The position numbers and the translations under genes are program-made. A stretch of 64,000 nucleotides of DNA from positions 1,240,001-1,304,000 of the forward strand of contig JAXLYE010000002.1 of assembly GCA_046351595.1 (NCBI GenBank), in the 5' to 3' direction. Every line of letters begins with the position of its first letter. Within the stretch, counting starts at the first letter, position 1. Origin of the DNA: JAXLYE01 sp046351595. GTDB lineage: Bacteria > Myxococcota_A > Polyangia > Palsa-1104 > JAEUJZ01. The notes below the pieces were generated by a model. The model was not told the origin of the DNA and did not search any database. It saw only the letters and a list, made by a program, of their open reading frames with translations. Positions 41,008-57,373 of the stretch are shown one piece after another.

Positions 41008-42545
41008 CTAGAACCGCACCGCGAGCGAGGTCGACGACGCCGTAGACGTCGAGCCTGGCGCCACCCGCGGCGGCGGCAGCGCCAGCAGCACCGCGCCGCC
41101 CACGAGCGACACCGCGCCGGCGCCGAGCAGCACCCCGCCGACGGCCTGGGTGCTGTAGAAGTAGTCGCATTCGGCCTCGGGCAGCGGCTGCGTCGTGTCG
41201 GCGCAGCCACCGTGCACGGCCAGCGCCGAGATGCCGAAGCCCGCCAGCAGCGCGCCGGCGCCGAGCAGCGTGCCGCCGAGCGCCAGCCGCCAGCGCGGGC
41301 GGGTCGGCGCGGCGCTCACGCGCGGGACCGCGGCCTGGCCCGGCGCGGCGGGGGCGACGGGGGTGAGCGCCGCCTGCACGGCCGCGGTCTGCCCCGCCGC
41401 GACCTCGACCTCGGCCTCGTAGGGCGCGTAGCCGGGCAGCACGAGCTGCACCTTGTGGCGGCCGGCCAGCGCGCCGCGCTCGAGCGGCGTCACGCCCCGC
41501 TCCTGGCCGTCGACGGTGATGCGGGCACCGGGCGGCATCGAGCCGAGCGCCAGCGTGCCGCGCGGGCGCAGCAGCCCGCTGGCCAGGACCTTGTGCACCA
41601 GCCCGCCGATGGCGGCGGCGCGCCCGGCCTCGTCCGGCGGCAGCAGCGCGTCGGCGGTCGCCGCCACGTCGCCGCTCGGCGCGTCGACCAGCTCGGCGGC
41701 GAAGACGCTGCGCCCGCCCTCCTCGCGCAGCCGCAGGTTCAGGAGCGCCCGCGCCTGCGCCTCGCCCGCGAGCTCGCTCAGGCACTGCGGCTCGTCGGGA
41801 CAGCGCTCCGGGCGGCTGGCCCAGAGCGCCGCCGCCTTGTCGCGCGGGTAGAGCACCGCGTGCTCACGCTGCGCCGCGTCCGAGGCGGCCCGCACCACCG
41901 CCGGGGTGAGGATGCGCGCCGCGCCACCGACGATGCGCGGCAGCACCACCGGCGACAGCGTCAGCACCGCCACCGCCGTGCCGTGCGCGCCGGGCGACAG
42001 CCGCAGCTCGGCCTGCCGGCCCGGCGGCACGGTCAGCGCGTCCGACTCGTAGCGGCGCGCCCCGCTCTCGACGCGGAAGCGGTGCGGCCCGGCGCCGACC
42101 AGCACCGGCCCCGGCAGCGGCAGCGCCCCGACGAGGTGCCCGTCGACCAGCAGCACGCCGCTGCCCTCGGCCTCGACCAGCACCTCGCCGAGCGGCTCGC
42201 GCAGGCTGCCCAGGTGGGCGCTGATCTCGCGCTGGGCCGGCTCGTCCACGCCCTCGGCCAGCGTGTCGAGGTAGCGACGGAACAGGTCCGCGGCGGCGGC
42301 CGGTCGACCCGCGGCCAGCGCGACGCGCCCCAGGTGCAAGAGGATCTGCGGGTCGCGGCCCGAGCGGTAGGCCTGATCGAGCAGCCGCTCGGCGCGCGCC
42401 GGGTCCTGGGCCTTGAGCGCCGCCTGCACACCGGCGAGCAGCTTGGGCTCGAGCTCGGCCGCCGCCGGTCGCACGAGCAGCCCCGCGGCCAGCACGACGA
42501 GCGCGGCGGCGCAGCGAGAGGCCCGGGGCCTGGTGGGCGCGCGCC

Positions 42546-42549
<4 letters not shown>
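41008..42549 (-). CDS. Exported PEGA-domain protein with TPR-like N-terminus
   Basis: A 513-residue protein. GTG overlaps the upstream kinase stop by 2 bp, and the start gives a signal peptide (CAAALVVLAAGLLVRPAAA). Helical repeats (about 35-115) are followed by beta-rich segments with two PEGA-type modules, LVEAEGSGVLLVDGHLVG and SMPPGARITVDGQERGVTP. Two C-terminal hydrophobic segments (about 430-495) may anchor it in the membrane. PEGA proteins are common beside myxobacterial kinases. Coupling to the HEAT-repeat kinase suggests a shared signalling or envelope function. Confidence 0.75.
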
Positions 42550-47072
<4,523 letters not shown>

Positions 47073-47234
47073 GGCAGGCCGTGGCCTGGGAGTGCACCGC
47101 AGGCTGAGTCAGGGAAAATCTTAGTCCATCTGACGGGGCAACCGGAGCCGAATGTGCGTCGGCCGCAGCGGCCAGAGGTCACCGACGAGGCCGTGGGCCC
47201 CTGTCGGCCCGAGCGCGCTGCAGGGCTCTGGCCG

Positions 47235-47286
47235 CCGGGAGCCGCCGCCGGGAGCCGTCGCCGGGAGCCGTCGCCGGGAGCCAGCG
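47235..47286. repeat. Four 13-bp direct repeats
   Basis: CCGGGAGCC words recur at 47235, 47248, 47261 and 47274 (period 13 bp), within the divergent intergenic region. The sequence is GC-rich and probably arose by slippage. Confidence 0.7.
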
Positions 47287-47620
47287 GGGCGCGCGACCGC
47301 CCGAGCTCCTCTCTGGATGCAGGCAGTAGGAGCCGCCGCAGGAATTCGGGAGGAGCCACCGGGCTGAAGGAATGTGAATCCGGAGTCCGAAAGGAGTCTG
47401 AAACTCATTCCTTTCGAATTCCTTTTTCCTTTCTATTCTCACTCCTTTCTGGCTGCTGGTGATCATGGGAATCCGTAGGCTGCAGGGACGGAGCCGGCGT
47501 GTGGATGAGGTGGGGTGGCTCATCCGGAACGCCGCGCGGCCCGCGGCTGTTACCGTTTGGCGTCGGGGGCCAGGCAAGCAGCGGTTACCAAGCGGCGGAC
47601 GGAATCGTACAGAGGTGGGC

Positions 47621-47649
47621 TTGTCCAAGGACCCGGAGCTCACTACCTT
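47621..47649 (+). promoter_or_regulatory. Possible promoter of the AmmeMemoRadiSam operon
   Basis: TTGTCC (47621-47626) and TACCTT (47644-47649) are separated by 17 bp and lie 35 bp ahead of the first ATG, which has its own AAGGAGGGG ribosome binding site. This operon therefore has a normal leader. Confidence 0.4.
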
Positions 47650-47683
47650 GAGATCAAGAGCACCCTGAGAAGGAGGGGAGTCG

Positions 47684-48541
47684 ATGGTTGCGCTAACAGA
47701 ACATGCGGGGCGGGTCCGCCCGCCCGCCGTTGCCGGTACGTTCTACCCGGCAGCCAGCGAGGTCCTCTCGTCCGAGGTCCGGAAGATGCTGCACGCGGCC
47801 CGGCCGCAGAAGGCGGCGCGCGAGCGCCTGAAGGCCCTGATCGCGCCGCACGCCGGCTACATCTACTCGGGCCCGGTGGCGGCGTCGGCGTACGCGCTGC
47901 TCGCCGAGCGGCGGCCGCTGCCGACGCGGATCGTCCTGCTCGGGCCGGCGCACTTCGTCGGCTTCCGCGGGCTGGCGCTGCCCGGCGTCGACACGCTCGA
48001 GACGCCGCTCGGCCGCATCCCGCTCGATCGCAACGGCGTGGCCGCGGCGCTGAGCTTCCCGCAGGTGTGCGAGCTGCCCCGGGCCCACACGCGCGAGCAC
48101 TCGCTTGAGGTGCACCTGCCGTTCTTGCAGGCGGTGCTGCCGAGCTTCACCATCGTGCCGCTCCTGGTCGGTGACGCCGCGCCGTGGGAGGTCGCCGAGG
48201 TCCTGGCGGCGCTGTGGGGCGGCGACGAGACCGTGATCGTCGTCAGCTCGGACCTGTCGCACTACCACCCCTACGACGTGGCGCGCACCCTCGACTCCGA
48301 GACCGCGCGCCGCATCGTGGCGCGGGACTACGGCGACCTGGAGGGCGAGCAGGCGTGCGGCGCGGCGCCGCTGCGCGGGCTGCTGTACGAGGCGACGCAG
48401 CGCTGTCTCGAGGTGCACCTGTGTGACCTGCGCAGCTCGGGAGACACGGCCGGGGATCGCTCGCGCGTCGTCGGCTACGGCAGCTTCGCGCTGACCGAGC
48501 CGGAGCCTTCGCCGACCGCGAGATCGGGGAGCCACGCATGA
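47684..48541 (+). CDS. amrB: AmmeMemoRadiSam system protein B (MEMO1 family)
   Basis: A 285-residue homologue of human MEMO1, related to class III extradiol dioxygenases. The proposed metal ligands are visible: His in APHAGYIYSG, His in GPAHFVGF, and Cys in EQACGAAP, with SSDLSHYHPY conserved. The biochemical role is not established. It is the first gene of a three-gene operon, behind a strong ribosome binding site, with ATGA overlap into the AMMECR1 gene. Confidence 0.93.
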   Translation: MVALTEHAGRVRPPAVAGTFYPAASEVLSSEVRKMLHAARPQKAARERLKALIAPHAGYIYSGPVAASAYALLAERRPLPTRIVLLGPAHFVGFRGLALPGVDTLETPLGRIPLDRNGVAAALSFPQVCELPRAHTREHSLEVHLPFLQAVLPSFTIVPLLVGDAAPWEVAEVLAALWGGDETVIVVSSDLSHYHPYDVARTLDSETARRIVARDYGDLEGEQACGAAPLRGLLYEATQRCLEVHLCDLRSSGDTAGDRSRVVGYGSFALTEPEPSPTARSGSHA

Positions 48542-49212
48542 GCCGCGCGACCGCGACCCGCCGTCCGCCGGACTGCGGTGAGATCCTCTTGCGCATCGCC
48601 CGCGCCGCCATCGCCGAGGAGTTCGGTGAGCCGCGCCCGGTGCGCCCGGCCGGCGCCTGGCTCGACGAGCCCGGGGCCGTCTTCGTGACGCTGCACGAGC
48701 ACGGCGAGCTGCGCGGCTGCATCGGCACGCTGCGCCCGCGCGCCTCGTTGTACGACGCCGTCGTCGAGGCGGCCCGCAGCGCCGCGTTCCGCGACCCGCG
48801 CTTCCCCGGCCTGCAGCCCTACGAGCTGCCGCTGATCCACATCGAGATCTCGCTGCTCTCGCCGATCGAGGAGCTGCCGGTCGACAGCGAGGACGAGCTT
48901 TTGGCCAAGATGCGCGTCGGCAAGGACGGGCTGATCCTGAGCCACGGCGGTCGCCTGGGCGTCTTCATCCCCGAGATGTGGAAGCAGCTGCCCGAGCCCG
49001 ACGACTTTCTCTATCACCTCAAGCGCAAGGCGGGCCTGCCGACCGATCGCTGGCTGCCCGGCACCCGCGTCGAGCGCTTCACCGCGGAGCTCTTCGCCGA
49101 GCCCACGGACCCGATCGATCCCGCGACGATCGAGCGCGACACAGGCGCGCGCGGGACCGACGAGCAGGACCCCGAGAAACCGACCGAGGCAGCCAGCACG
49201 AGTGAGACATGA
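48538..49212 (+). CDS. amrA: AmmeMemoRadiSam system protein A (AMMECR1 domain)
   Basis: A 224-residue AMMECR1-domain protein. The invariant LRGCIGTLRP motif is present, followed by AFRDPRFPGLQPYELP and the IEISLLSPIEEL strand. Human AMMECR1 is linked to a developmental disorder, but its molecular activity is unknown. ATGA overlaps at both ends make strict co-translation with the MEMO and radical SAM partners likely. The last 30 residues are Glu/Thr-rich and unconserved. Confidence 0.93.
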   Translation: MSRATATRRPPDCGEILLRIARAAIAEEFGEPRPVRPAGAWLDEPGAVFVTLHEHGELRGCIGTLRPRASLYDAVVEAARSAAFRDPRFPGLQPYELPLIHIEISLLSPIEELPVDSEDELLAKMRVGKDGLILSHGGRLGVFIPEMWKQLPEPDDFLYHLKRKAGLPTDRWLPGTRVERFTAELFAEPTDPIDPATIERDTGARGTDEQDPEKPTEAASTSET

Positions 49213-50303
49213 AAGAAGCACCCCACAACATCCCGACCGAGCAGCGCCACCCCGGCCGCTACTGGCACAAGCTCGAGGACGGCCGCATCCAGTGCGACCT
49301 GTGCCCGCGCGACTGCCAGCTCAGCGAGGGGCAGCGCGGCTTCTGCTTCGTCCGTGCCCGCGCCGGCGACCAGATGGTGCTGACGACCTACGGGCGCTCG
49401 TCGGGGTTCTGCGTCGATCCGATCGAGAAGAAGCCGCTCAACCACTTCTACCCGGGCTCCAGCGTCCTGTCGTTCGGCACCGCCGGCTGCAACCTGAGCT
49501 GCAAGTTCTGCCAGAACTGGGACATCTCGAAGGCGCGTGACTGGGACCGCCTGGCCGACCAGGCCAGCCCGCAGGCCATCGCCCTGCGCGCCCACGAGCT
49601 CGGCGCCAAGAGCGTCGCCTTCACCTACAACGATCCGGTCATCTTCGCCGAGTACGCGATGGACGTCGCCGACGCCTGCCACGAGCTCGGCATCAAGACC
49701 GTCGCCGTCACCGCCGGCTACATCCACGCCGCGCCGCGGCGCGAGTTCTACGCGAAGATGGACGCCGCCAACGTCGACCTCAAGGGCTTCACCGAGGAGT
49801 TCTACCGCAAGCAGACGGCCTCGCACCTCCAGCCCGTGCTCGAGACGCTGGAGTATTTGAAGAAGGAAACCAGCGTCTGGACCGAGATCACGACGCTCCT
49901 CATCCCGGGCCTCAACGACTCCGAGAAGGAGGTCGCGGAGCTGTGCGAGTGGGTCGCCGGACACCTCGGTCCCGACGTGCCGCTGCACTTTACGGGCTTC
50001 CACCCGGACTACAAGCTCAGCGACATCCCGCCGACGCCGCCCTCGACGCTGCGCCGCGCCCGGGCGCAGGGCCAGGCCGCGGGCCTGCGCTACGTCTACA
50101 CCGGCAACGTCCGCGACCCCGACGGTGACGCCACCAGCTGCCCGCGCTGCGCGAAGAAGGTCGTCGAGCGCGACTGGTACCAGATCCTGAGCTACGGGCT
50201 GCGGCCGGACGGCTCGTGCGCGAGCTGCGGCGAGGTCATCCCGGGCCGGTTCGACGCGGGGCCGGGCCACTTCGGCCGCCGCCGCTTCCGCATCGCGGTG
50301 TGA
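49209..50303 (+). CDS. amrS: AmmeMemoRadiSam system radical SAM enzyme
   Basis: A 364-residue radical SAM enzyme related to pyruvate formate-lyase activating enzymes. The 4Fe-4S cluster motif is CNLSCKFC (Cys94, Cys98, Cys101). An N-terminal CDLCPRDC with a following GFC and a C-terminal CPRC/CASCG pair suggest further zinc or Fe-S binding. KGFTEEFYRKQT and TLLIPGLNDSEKEV are conserved in the subfamily. The substrate is unknown. It is the last gene of the operon, ATGA-coupled to the AMMECR1 gene. Confidence 0.93.
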   Translation: MKEAPHNIPTEQRHPGRYWHKLEDGRIQCDLCPRDCQLSEGQRGFCFVRARAGDQMVLTTYGRSSGFCVDPIEKKPLNHFYPGSSVLSFGTAGCNLSCKFCQNWDISKARDWDRLADQASPQAIALRAHELGAKSVAFTYNDPVIFAEYAMDVADACHELGIKTVAVTAGYIHAAPRREFYAKMDAANVDLKGFTEEFYRKQTASHLQPVLETLEYLKKETSVWTEITTLLIPGLNDSEKEVAELCEWVAGHLGPDVPLHFTGFHPDYKLSDIPPTPPSTLRRARAQGQAAGLRYVYTGNVRDPDGDATSCPRCAKKVVERDWYQILSYGLRPDGSCASCGEVIPGRFDAGPGHFGRRRFRIAV

Positions 50304-50566
50304 ACCGGAGGCGGCGCGCCGTTCACGCCCGCCGTAAACCGCCGTTCATAGCGCCTCGCCCCGTCCCGCCCGCCGCGGCGCCATGCCGCCGCCCCGACCG
50401 CGCAACCCGCTGAAACCAGCCGCCCCGACCGCGCCGCCGAGCGCCGGCCGGGCCCTCCCGCGCCAGCCGCGACCCGACCAGCCGCCCCCGCGGCCCTGGC
50501 GCGTCGCTTGCTGTGACTTCAAGGCAACGGGCGAATCTACCCAGGCCCACAGGAAGAGGGATCGAC

Positions 50567-51583
50567 ATGCGCTCACTCATGCTGTCTGCGATGGCCGCTG
50601 CTTCGCTGCTCTGCGCGACGTCCGGCTCGGCGGAGGCCCAGGCCTTCTTCCCGCGCCCCTTCGTCCCCCACTTTCGTCCCTTCATCCGCCCCCACATCAT
50701 GGTGATGCCGCGCGTCGTGCCGGTCGTCGCGCCGCCGGTGATGGTGGCGCCGCCGCCGGTCTACGTCCAGCCCTACGCGCAGCCGTATCCGCAGCCGTAC
50801 GCGCAGCCGTATCCGCAGCCGTACCCGCAGCCGTATTACTACGCGCCGCCGCCTCCTCCGCCGGTGTACGTGCAGCCTGCGCCGCCGCCGGCGACCTACG
50901 TGCAGCCGCTGCCGCCGCCGCCGGTGTACGTGCAGCCGCCGCCCGTCGTCGTGCAGCAGCCCGCGCCGCAGGTCTATGTGCAGCCCGCGCCGCCGCCTCC
51001 TCCTCCGATGATGGCCGCGCCGCCGCCTCCGGTCGTGGTCCGCATGCCGCCGCCGGCCGACTGGAAGCACCGCTTCGGCCTCGGGTTCCGCTTCGCCGGC
51101 GCCATCAACACCGACCGCAACCACACCGAGTTCAGCCAGCTCGGCCTCGGCGGTGAGATCCTGTACCGCGCGCACCGCCGCATCGTCATGGAGCTCGGTG
51201 GTGAGTACCAGAAGCGCGTCGACAACGGCTTCGCCCGCTGGGACGTGCCGGTGACCCTGGGCATGCGCATCCACATCGGCGCTCCCGACTGGGTCGTGTC
51301 GCCGTACTTCGTGCTGGCCGCGGGCGGGGCGTACGCGGATCTGGACTACGTGCACAGCCACGACCGCGCCTGGTTCCTCGACGGACAGGCCGGCGGCGGA
51401 CTGGAGATCCGGCTCGGCAAGCGCTTCGCGATCAGCGCCGACCTGCGCGGCGACGCGCGCTACCGCCTGACCAAGCCCGACGAGGCCACGGCCGCCACGC
51501 TCAGCATCAACGGCAAGCCGTTCGCGCCGATGGACAACCAGTACGGCCTGCAGTTCCGCGCCGGCGCCGCGGTGTACTTCTAG
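50567..51583 (+). CDS. Exported beta-barrel-like protein with a Pro/Tyr-rich tether
   Basis: A 338-residue protein with GGAAGAGGG ahead of the ATG. A signal peptide ends SGSAEA. Residues about 55-180 are almost entirely Pro, Tyr, Gln, Val and Ala, with PQPYAQPYPQPY and PPPVYVQP repeats. The rest (about 185-338) alternates polar and hydrophobic residues, ends in Phe and contains Gly-rich turns, as in OmpA/OmpW-type outer-membrane barrels. The tether may span periplasm or peptidoglycan. The specific function is unknown. A start 54 nt upstream is in frame but would spoil the signal peptide. Confidence 0.75.
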   Translation: MRSLMLSAMAAASLLCATSGSAEAQAFFPRPFVPHFRPFIRPHIMVMPRVVPVVAPPVMVAPPPVYVQPYAQPYPQPYAQPYPQPYPQPYYYAPPPPPPVYVQPAPPPATYVQPLPPPPVYVQPPPVVVQQPAPQVYVQPAPPPPPPMMAAPPPPVVVRMPPPADWKHRFGLGFRFAGAINTDRNHTEFSQLGLGGEILYRAHRRIVMELGGEYQKRVDNGFARWDVPVTLGMRIHIGAPDWVVSPYFVLAAGGAYADLDYVHSHDRAWFLDGQAGGGLEIRLGKRFAISADLRGDARYRLTKPDEATAATLSINGKPFAPMDNQYGLQFRAGAAVYF

Positions 51584-52018
51584 CCCGCGACCCGACCCTC
51601 CCGCTTCCTCTCCTCTCCCCGCACCGCTCACCGCTCACCGCTCACCGCTCGGTCGCCGGGCTCTCCTGGATTCCCTGCGCATCTGGGAGCGGTTCCTGGA
51701 AGGGTCCGGTGCGGCGCTCCTCCGATCGCGCGTAACCCGAGTCCGGAATCCGCGCTCGCTGCACGACGAAGACAGAGTCCATCGGGGGCCACCCGCCCCG
51801 GCCCGGGCTGTGCGCGCCGCGCCTGCACCGTCGCAGGGCGGACAAACAAACCCTGCACAAGCAGGTCGCCGCGCCGCCTCGGCAGGAGTATGCTCAAGCG
51901 GCGTAACTCGCTCGCGGCTGTGCTAGGGAGCTCCTCAGGGAGCGCACTACGGTCGGCCGATTGCCGCGCAGCTGCTGGGCAACGGGGGCAACCGGAACGC
52001 GGGGTTCTGTCTTCAGGG
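51584..52018 (+). other. Intergenic region before the kinase fusion gene
   Basis: It contains four 7-bp repeats, a small perfect hairpin CCTGC-ACAA-GCAGG at 51852-51865 and a TATGCT at 51889, possibly part of the kinase promoter. The kinase frame is open upstream to an ATG at 51890, but AGGAG lies only 1 nt before it, so I treat that stretch as leader. Confidence 0.35.
51622..51650. repeat. Four 7-bp CACCGCT repeats
   Basis: CACCGCT is repeated four times in tandem, 38 bp after the beta-barrel gene. A simple repeat with no evident function. Confidence 0.7.
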
Positions 52019-54820
<2,802 letters not shown>

Positions 54821-55270
54821 TCGGGGCGTGCCGCGGCGCTTCCGGAGCGGCTCCTACGGCTTCTGCCTTAGGCCCTGTTCCTGCTAGAGGGCGACTCTCG
54901 CTGAGCTCCGTACGGACTCCACAAGCGCGCTGGACCCGCGGCCGGTCCCGTCGGCGCCCGTCCCTTCCAAGCCGCGTGGAGCGCGCGCAGCCACTGTGAT
55001 CGGTTCGCACAGTGTGGCGCGCCGCACCGCACACCGCAGCGGAGCGGGCTCCCTGATGGCTCCCTCGCACCGTCGCTGCCTACGCGCCCGAGGCGGAGCC
55101 CGACGCGCCGCGCCATCGCCGCCCTCTGGCACACCCCTTGCCGACGACAAGCGGGCATGAGCAGTAAATCCTGACGCAGCGCCCGGCGAGCACAGCCCAG
55201 CGCGTGAGGGCGGAAGCGCTCCGGCCCGCGTCAGACACGGCGGTCAGAACCCCTGCAAGGACAAGGCGTC
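54821..55270. other. Intergenic region with inverted repeats
   Basis: No coding frame is convincing, and no TPR-like continuation of the upstream kinase fusion is visible in any frame. The region holds the palindrome TCCGTACGGA (54907-54916), flanked by GAG and CTC, and a 7-bp inverted repeat listed separately. Confidence 0.4.
54992..55014. promoter_or_regulatory. Inverted repeat CACTGTG-N9-CACAGTG
   Basis: Perfect 7-bp arms with a 9-bp spacer, 257 bp upstream of the hybrid histidine kinase. It could be a regulator site or a hairpin ending the upstream transcript. No T-run follows. Confidence 0.35.
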
Positions 55271-57289
55271 ATGTGGGAATGGGTTGAACGGATGTCGGGG
55301 GGCGGGTTCATGGCGCACGGACACGACTATCTCTGGTCACCGCTTTTGGTGACTCTGGAGGTCAGCTCCAACTTCCTGATAGGCCTGGCGTACGCGTGCA
55401 TCGCCGCGACGCTGGTGGTGCTGGTCAGGAGGATCCGCGACCTGCCCTTTGCCTGGGTGTATGTCTCTTTCGGCGCCTTCATCCTGTCGTGCGGCCTGAC
55501 GCACTGGTTCGACGTCGTGACGACTTGGATCCCGATGTACTGGGCCGACGCCGGCGTCCGGGTCATCACCGCGATCGCGTCGGTGTTCACCGCGATCTTG
55601 ATCCTGCCGCTGCTACCGAAAGCGGTGGCTCTCGCGGGCTCGGCGCGGCTGGCGCAGGAGCGGGGCCGCAAGCTCGAGCAGGCGCTCGTCGATCTGAAGG
55701 CCGCGCACAAGCTCCTGGCCGAGCGCGAGCGCGACGCGCAGCGACGGGCCGAGGTCAGCAAGGAGCAGTGTCGCTCGCTGGTCGAGACCATGCCGCAGCT
55801 GGCGTGGATCAGCGCCCCGAACGGGCAGCACCTGTTCCGGAACCAGCGCTGGGGCGAGTACACCGGGCTCTCGTTCGACGAGCTGACCGGCCACGGCTGG
55901 GAGTCCGTGCACCACCCCGAGACCCTGCCGCACGTCCTTACGCGCTGGAAGGAGTCGCTGAGCACGCGCAAGCCGTTCGAGGCCGAGACCCGGCTCCGCC
56001 GCCACGACGGCGAGTACCGCTGGTTCCTGGCGCGCGCGGCACCGGTCATCGACAAGCGCGGCGCGGTGACGAGCTGGGTCGGCACGTGCACCGACATCCA
56101 CGATCAGCGCATGCTGCGCGAGCAGGCGCTGCGCACCGCGCGCATGAAGGACGAGTTCATCGCGACCATCTCGCACGAGCTGCGGACTCCCTTGAACGCC
56201 ATCCTCGGCTGGGCCAAGGTGCTGCAGACCGAGGTCCCGAGCACCGGCATGCCGGCCAAGGCGCTCGGTGCGATCGAGCGCAACGCGCTGGCGCAGGCGC
56301 AGCTCATCGAGGATCTGCTCGACGTCTCGCGCATCCTGTCGGGCAAGATGCGGATGGAGGTCGCGATCATGGATCCGGCCGACGCGGTCGAGGCCGCGAT
56401 CGAGTCGGTCCGCCCGGCCGCGGTGGCCAAGGAGATCCGCCTCGTCGCCGACGCCTCGCACCAGGCCGGCCTGGTGCTGGCGGACTCCGGGCGGCTGCAG
56501 CAGATCGTCTGGAACCTGCTGGCAAACTCCGTGAAGTTCACTCCCAAGGGCGGTCAGGTCTCTGTGAACCTGAAGCGCAGCGACTCCCAGATCGTCATCA
56601 CCGTGTCGGATACGGGCGCCGGCATCAGCCCGAACTTCCTGCCGCACATCTTCGATCGCTTCTCGCAGGAGGACGCATCGATCCGGCGCAAGCACGGCGG
56701 CCTGGGCCTGGGCCTGTCCATCGCCCGCGACCTGACCGAGATGCACGGCGGCCAGATCCGCGCCGAGAGCGCCGGCGAAGGGCAGGGCGCGACGTTCACG
56801 GTGACGCTGCCGGTCGCCGAGGCCGGCGCGGTCCCCAAGAAGCGCCCGAGCGCGCGCACCTCGAACACGCACGTCCTGGTGTTCGAAGGCCCCTCGGATC
56901 TCAAGGGCCTGCGGCTGCTCCTGGTCGAGGACGAGGCGGACTCGCGCGAGATGGCGGCGACGGTGCTCGGCCAGTGCGGCGTGCACGTGACCGAGGCCGC
57001 GTCGGCAGAGGACGCGCTCGAGCTTCTGCGCAAGCAGGAGTTCGACGTGATCCTGTCGGACATCGGCCTGCCCGGGCAGGACGGCAACGGCTTCATGGAG
57101 GCGGTGCGCCAGCAGGAGAAGCTGGCGCGCATCCCGGCCGCGGCGCTCACCGCCTACGCGCGCGCCGAGGACCGCGCCCGCGCCCTCAACGTCGGCTTCC
57201 AGATGCACCTGCCGAAGCCGGTGGAGCCGTGCGAGCTGATCGCGGTCGCCGCCAACCTGGCGCGCATGTCGATGACGATGCGCGCCTGA
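55271..57289 (+). CDS. ETR1-like hybrid sensor histidine kinase
   Basis: A 672-residue protein. Three transmembrane helices (about 22-120) match the ethylene-receptor domain. Cys74 and His78 (CGLTH) correspond to ETR1 Cys65 and His69, which hold Cu(I), and Tyr41 corresponds to Tyr32. The key ETR1 Asp25 is Asn34 here, at the same 40-residue distance from the Cys, and Pro36 is Ala. A coiled coil (about 120-165) and a PAS domain (about 170-285) lead to HisKA (SHELRTP, His302), HATPase (DTGAGI, GGLGLGLS) and a receiver (phospho-Asp597, SDIGLPG; Lys in LPKPVE). No cognate regulator is adjacent. Confidence 0.88.
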   Translation: MWEWVERMSGGGFMAHGHDYLWSPLLVTLEVSSNFLIGLAYACIAATLVVLVRRIRDLPFAWVYVSFGAFILSCGLTHWFDVVTTWIPMYWADAGVRVITAIASVFTAILILPLLPKAVALAGSARLAQERGRKLEQALVDLKAAHKLLAERERDAQRRAEVSKEQCRSLVETMPQLAWISAPNGQHLFRNQRWGEYTGLSFDELTGHGWESVHHPETLPHVLTRWKESLSTRKPFEAETRLRRHDGEYRWFLARAAPVIDKRGAVTSWVGTCTDIHDQRMLREQALRTARMKDEFIATISHELRTPLNAILGWAKVLQTEVPSTGMPAKALGAIERNALAQAQLIEDLLDVSRILSGKMRMEVAIMDPADAVEAAIESVRPAAVAKEIRLVADASHQAGLVLADSGRLQQIVWNLLANSVKFTPKGGQVSVNLKRSDSQIVITVSDTGAGISPNFLPHIFDRFSQEDASIRRKHGGLGLGLSIARDLTEMHGGQIRAESAGEGQGATFTVTLPVAEAGAVPKKRPSARTSNTHVLVFEGPSDLKGLRLLLVEDEADSREMAATVLGQCGVHVTEAASAEDALELLRKQEFDVILSDIGLPGQDGNGFMEAVRQQEKLARIPAAALTAYARAEDRARALNVGFQMHLPKPVEPCELIAVAANLARMSMTMRA

Positions 57290-57319
57290 GCGCGGGCTCC
57301 AAGACCCGAAGGTACTGAC

Positions 57320-57373
57320 GGTCCCGAAGGTCCCGAAGGTCCCGAAGGTTCCAAAGGTCCCAAAGGTCCCAAA
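57320..57373. repeat. Six 9-bp direct repeats
   Basis: Three GGTCCCGAA units are followed by GGTTCCAAA and two GGTCCCAAA units, all in phase, starting 30 bp after the histidine kinase stop. The switch from CGAA to CAAA suggests two rounds of expansion. Function is unknown. Confidence 0.8.

Larger units (their letters stand above)
47073..47683. other. Divergent intergenic region with repeats and a pyrimidine tract
   Basis: This 611-bp region separates the receptor kinase from the AmmeMemoRadiSam operon. It holds a 13-bp direct repeat, and a stretch (about 47375-47457) that is much less GC-rich than its surroundings, with repeated ATTCCTTTC and ACTCCTTTC words and purine-rich partners such as GAAAGGAGT. 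A promoter-like pair lies near 47621-47649. No coding frame looks real. Confidence 0.5.
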
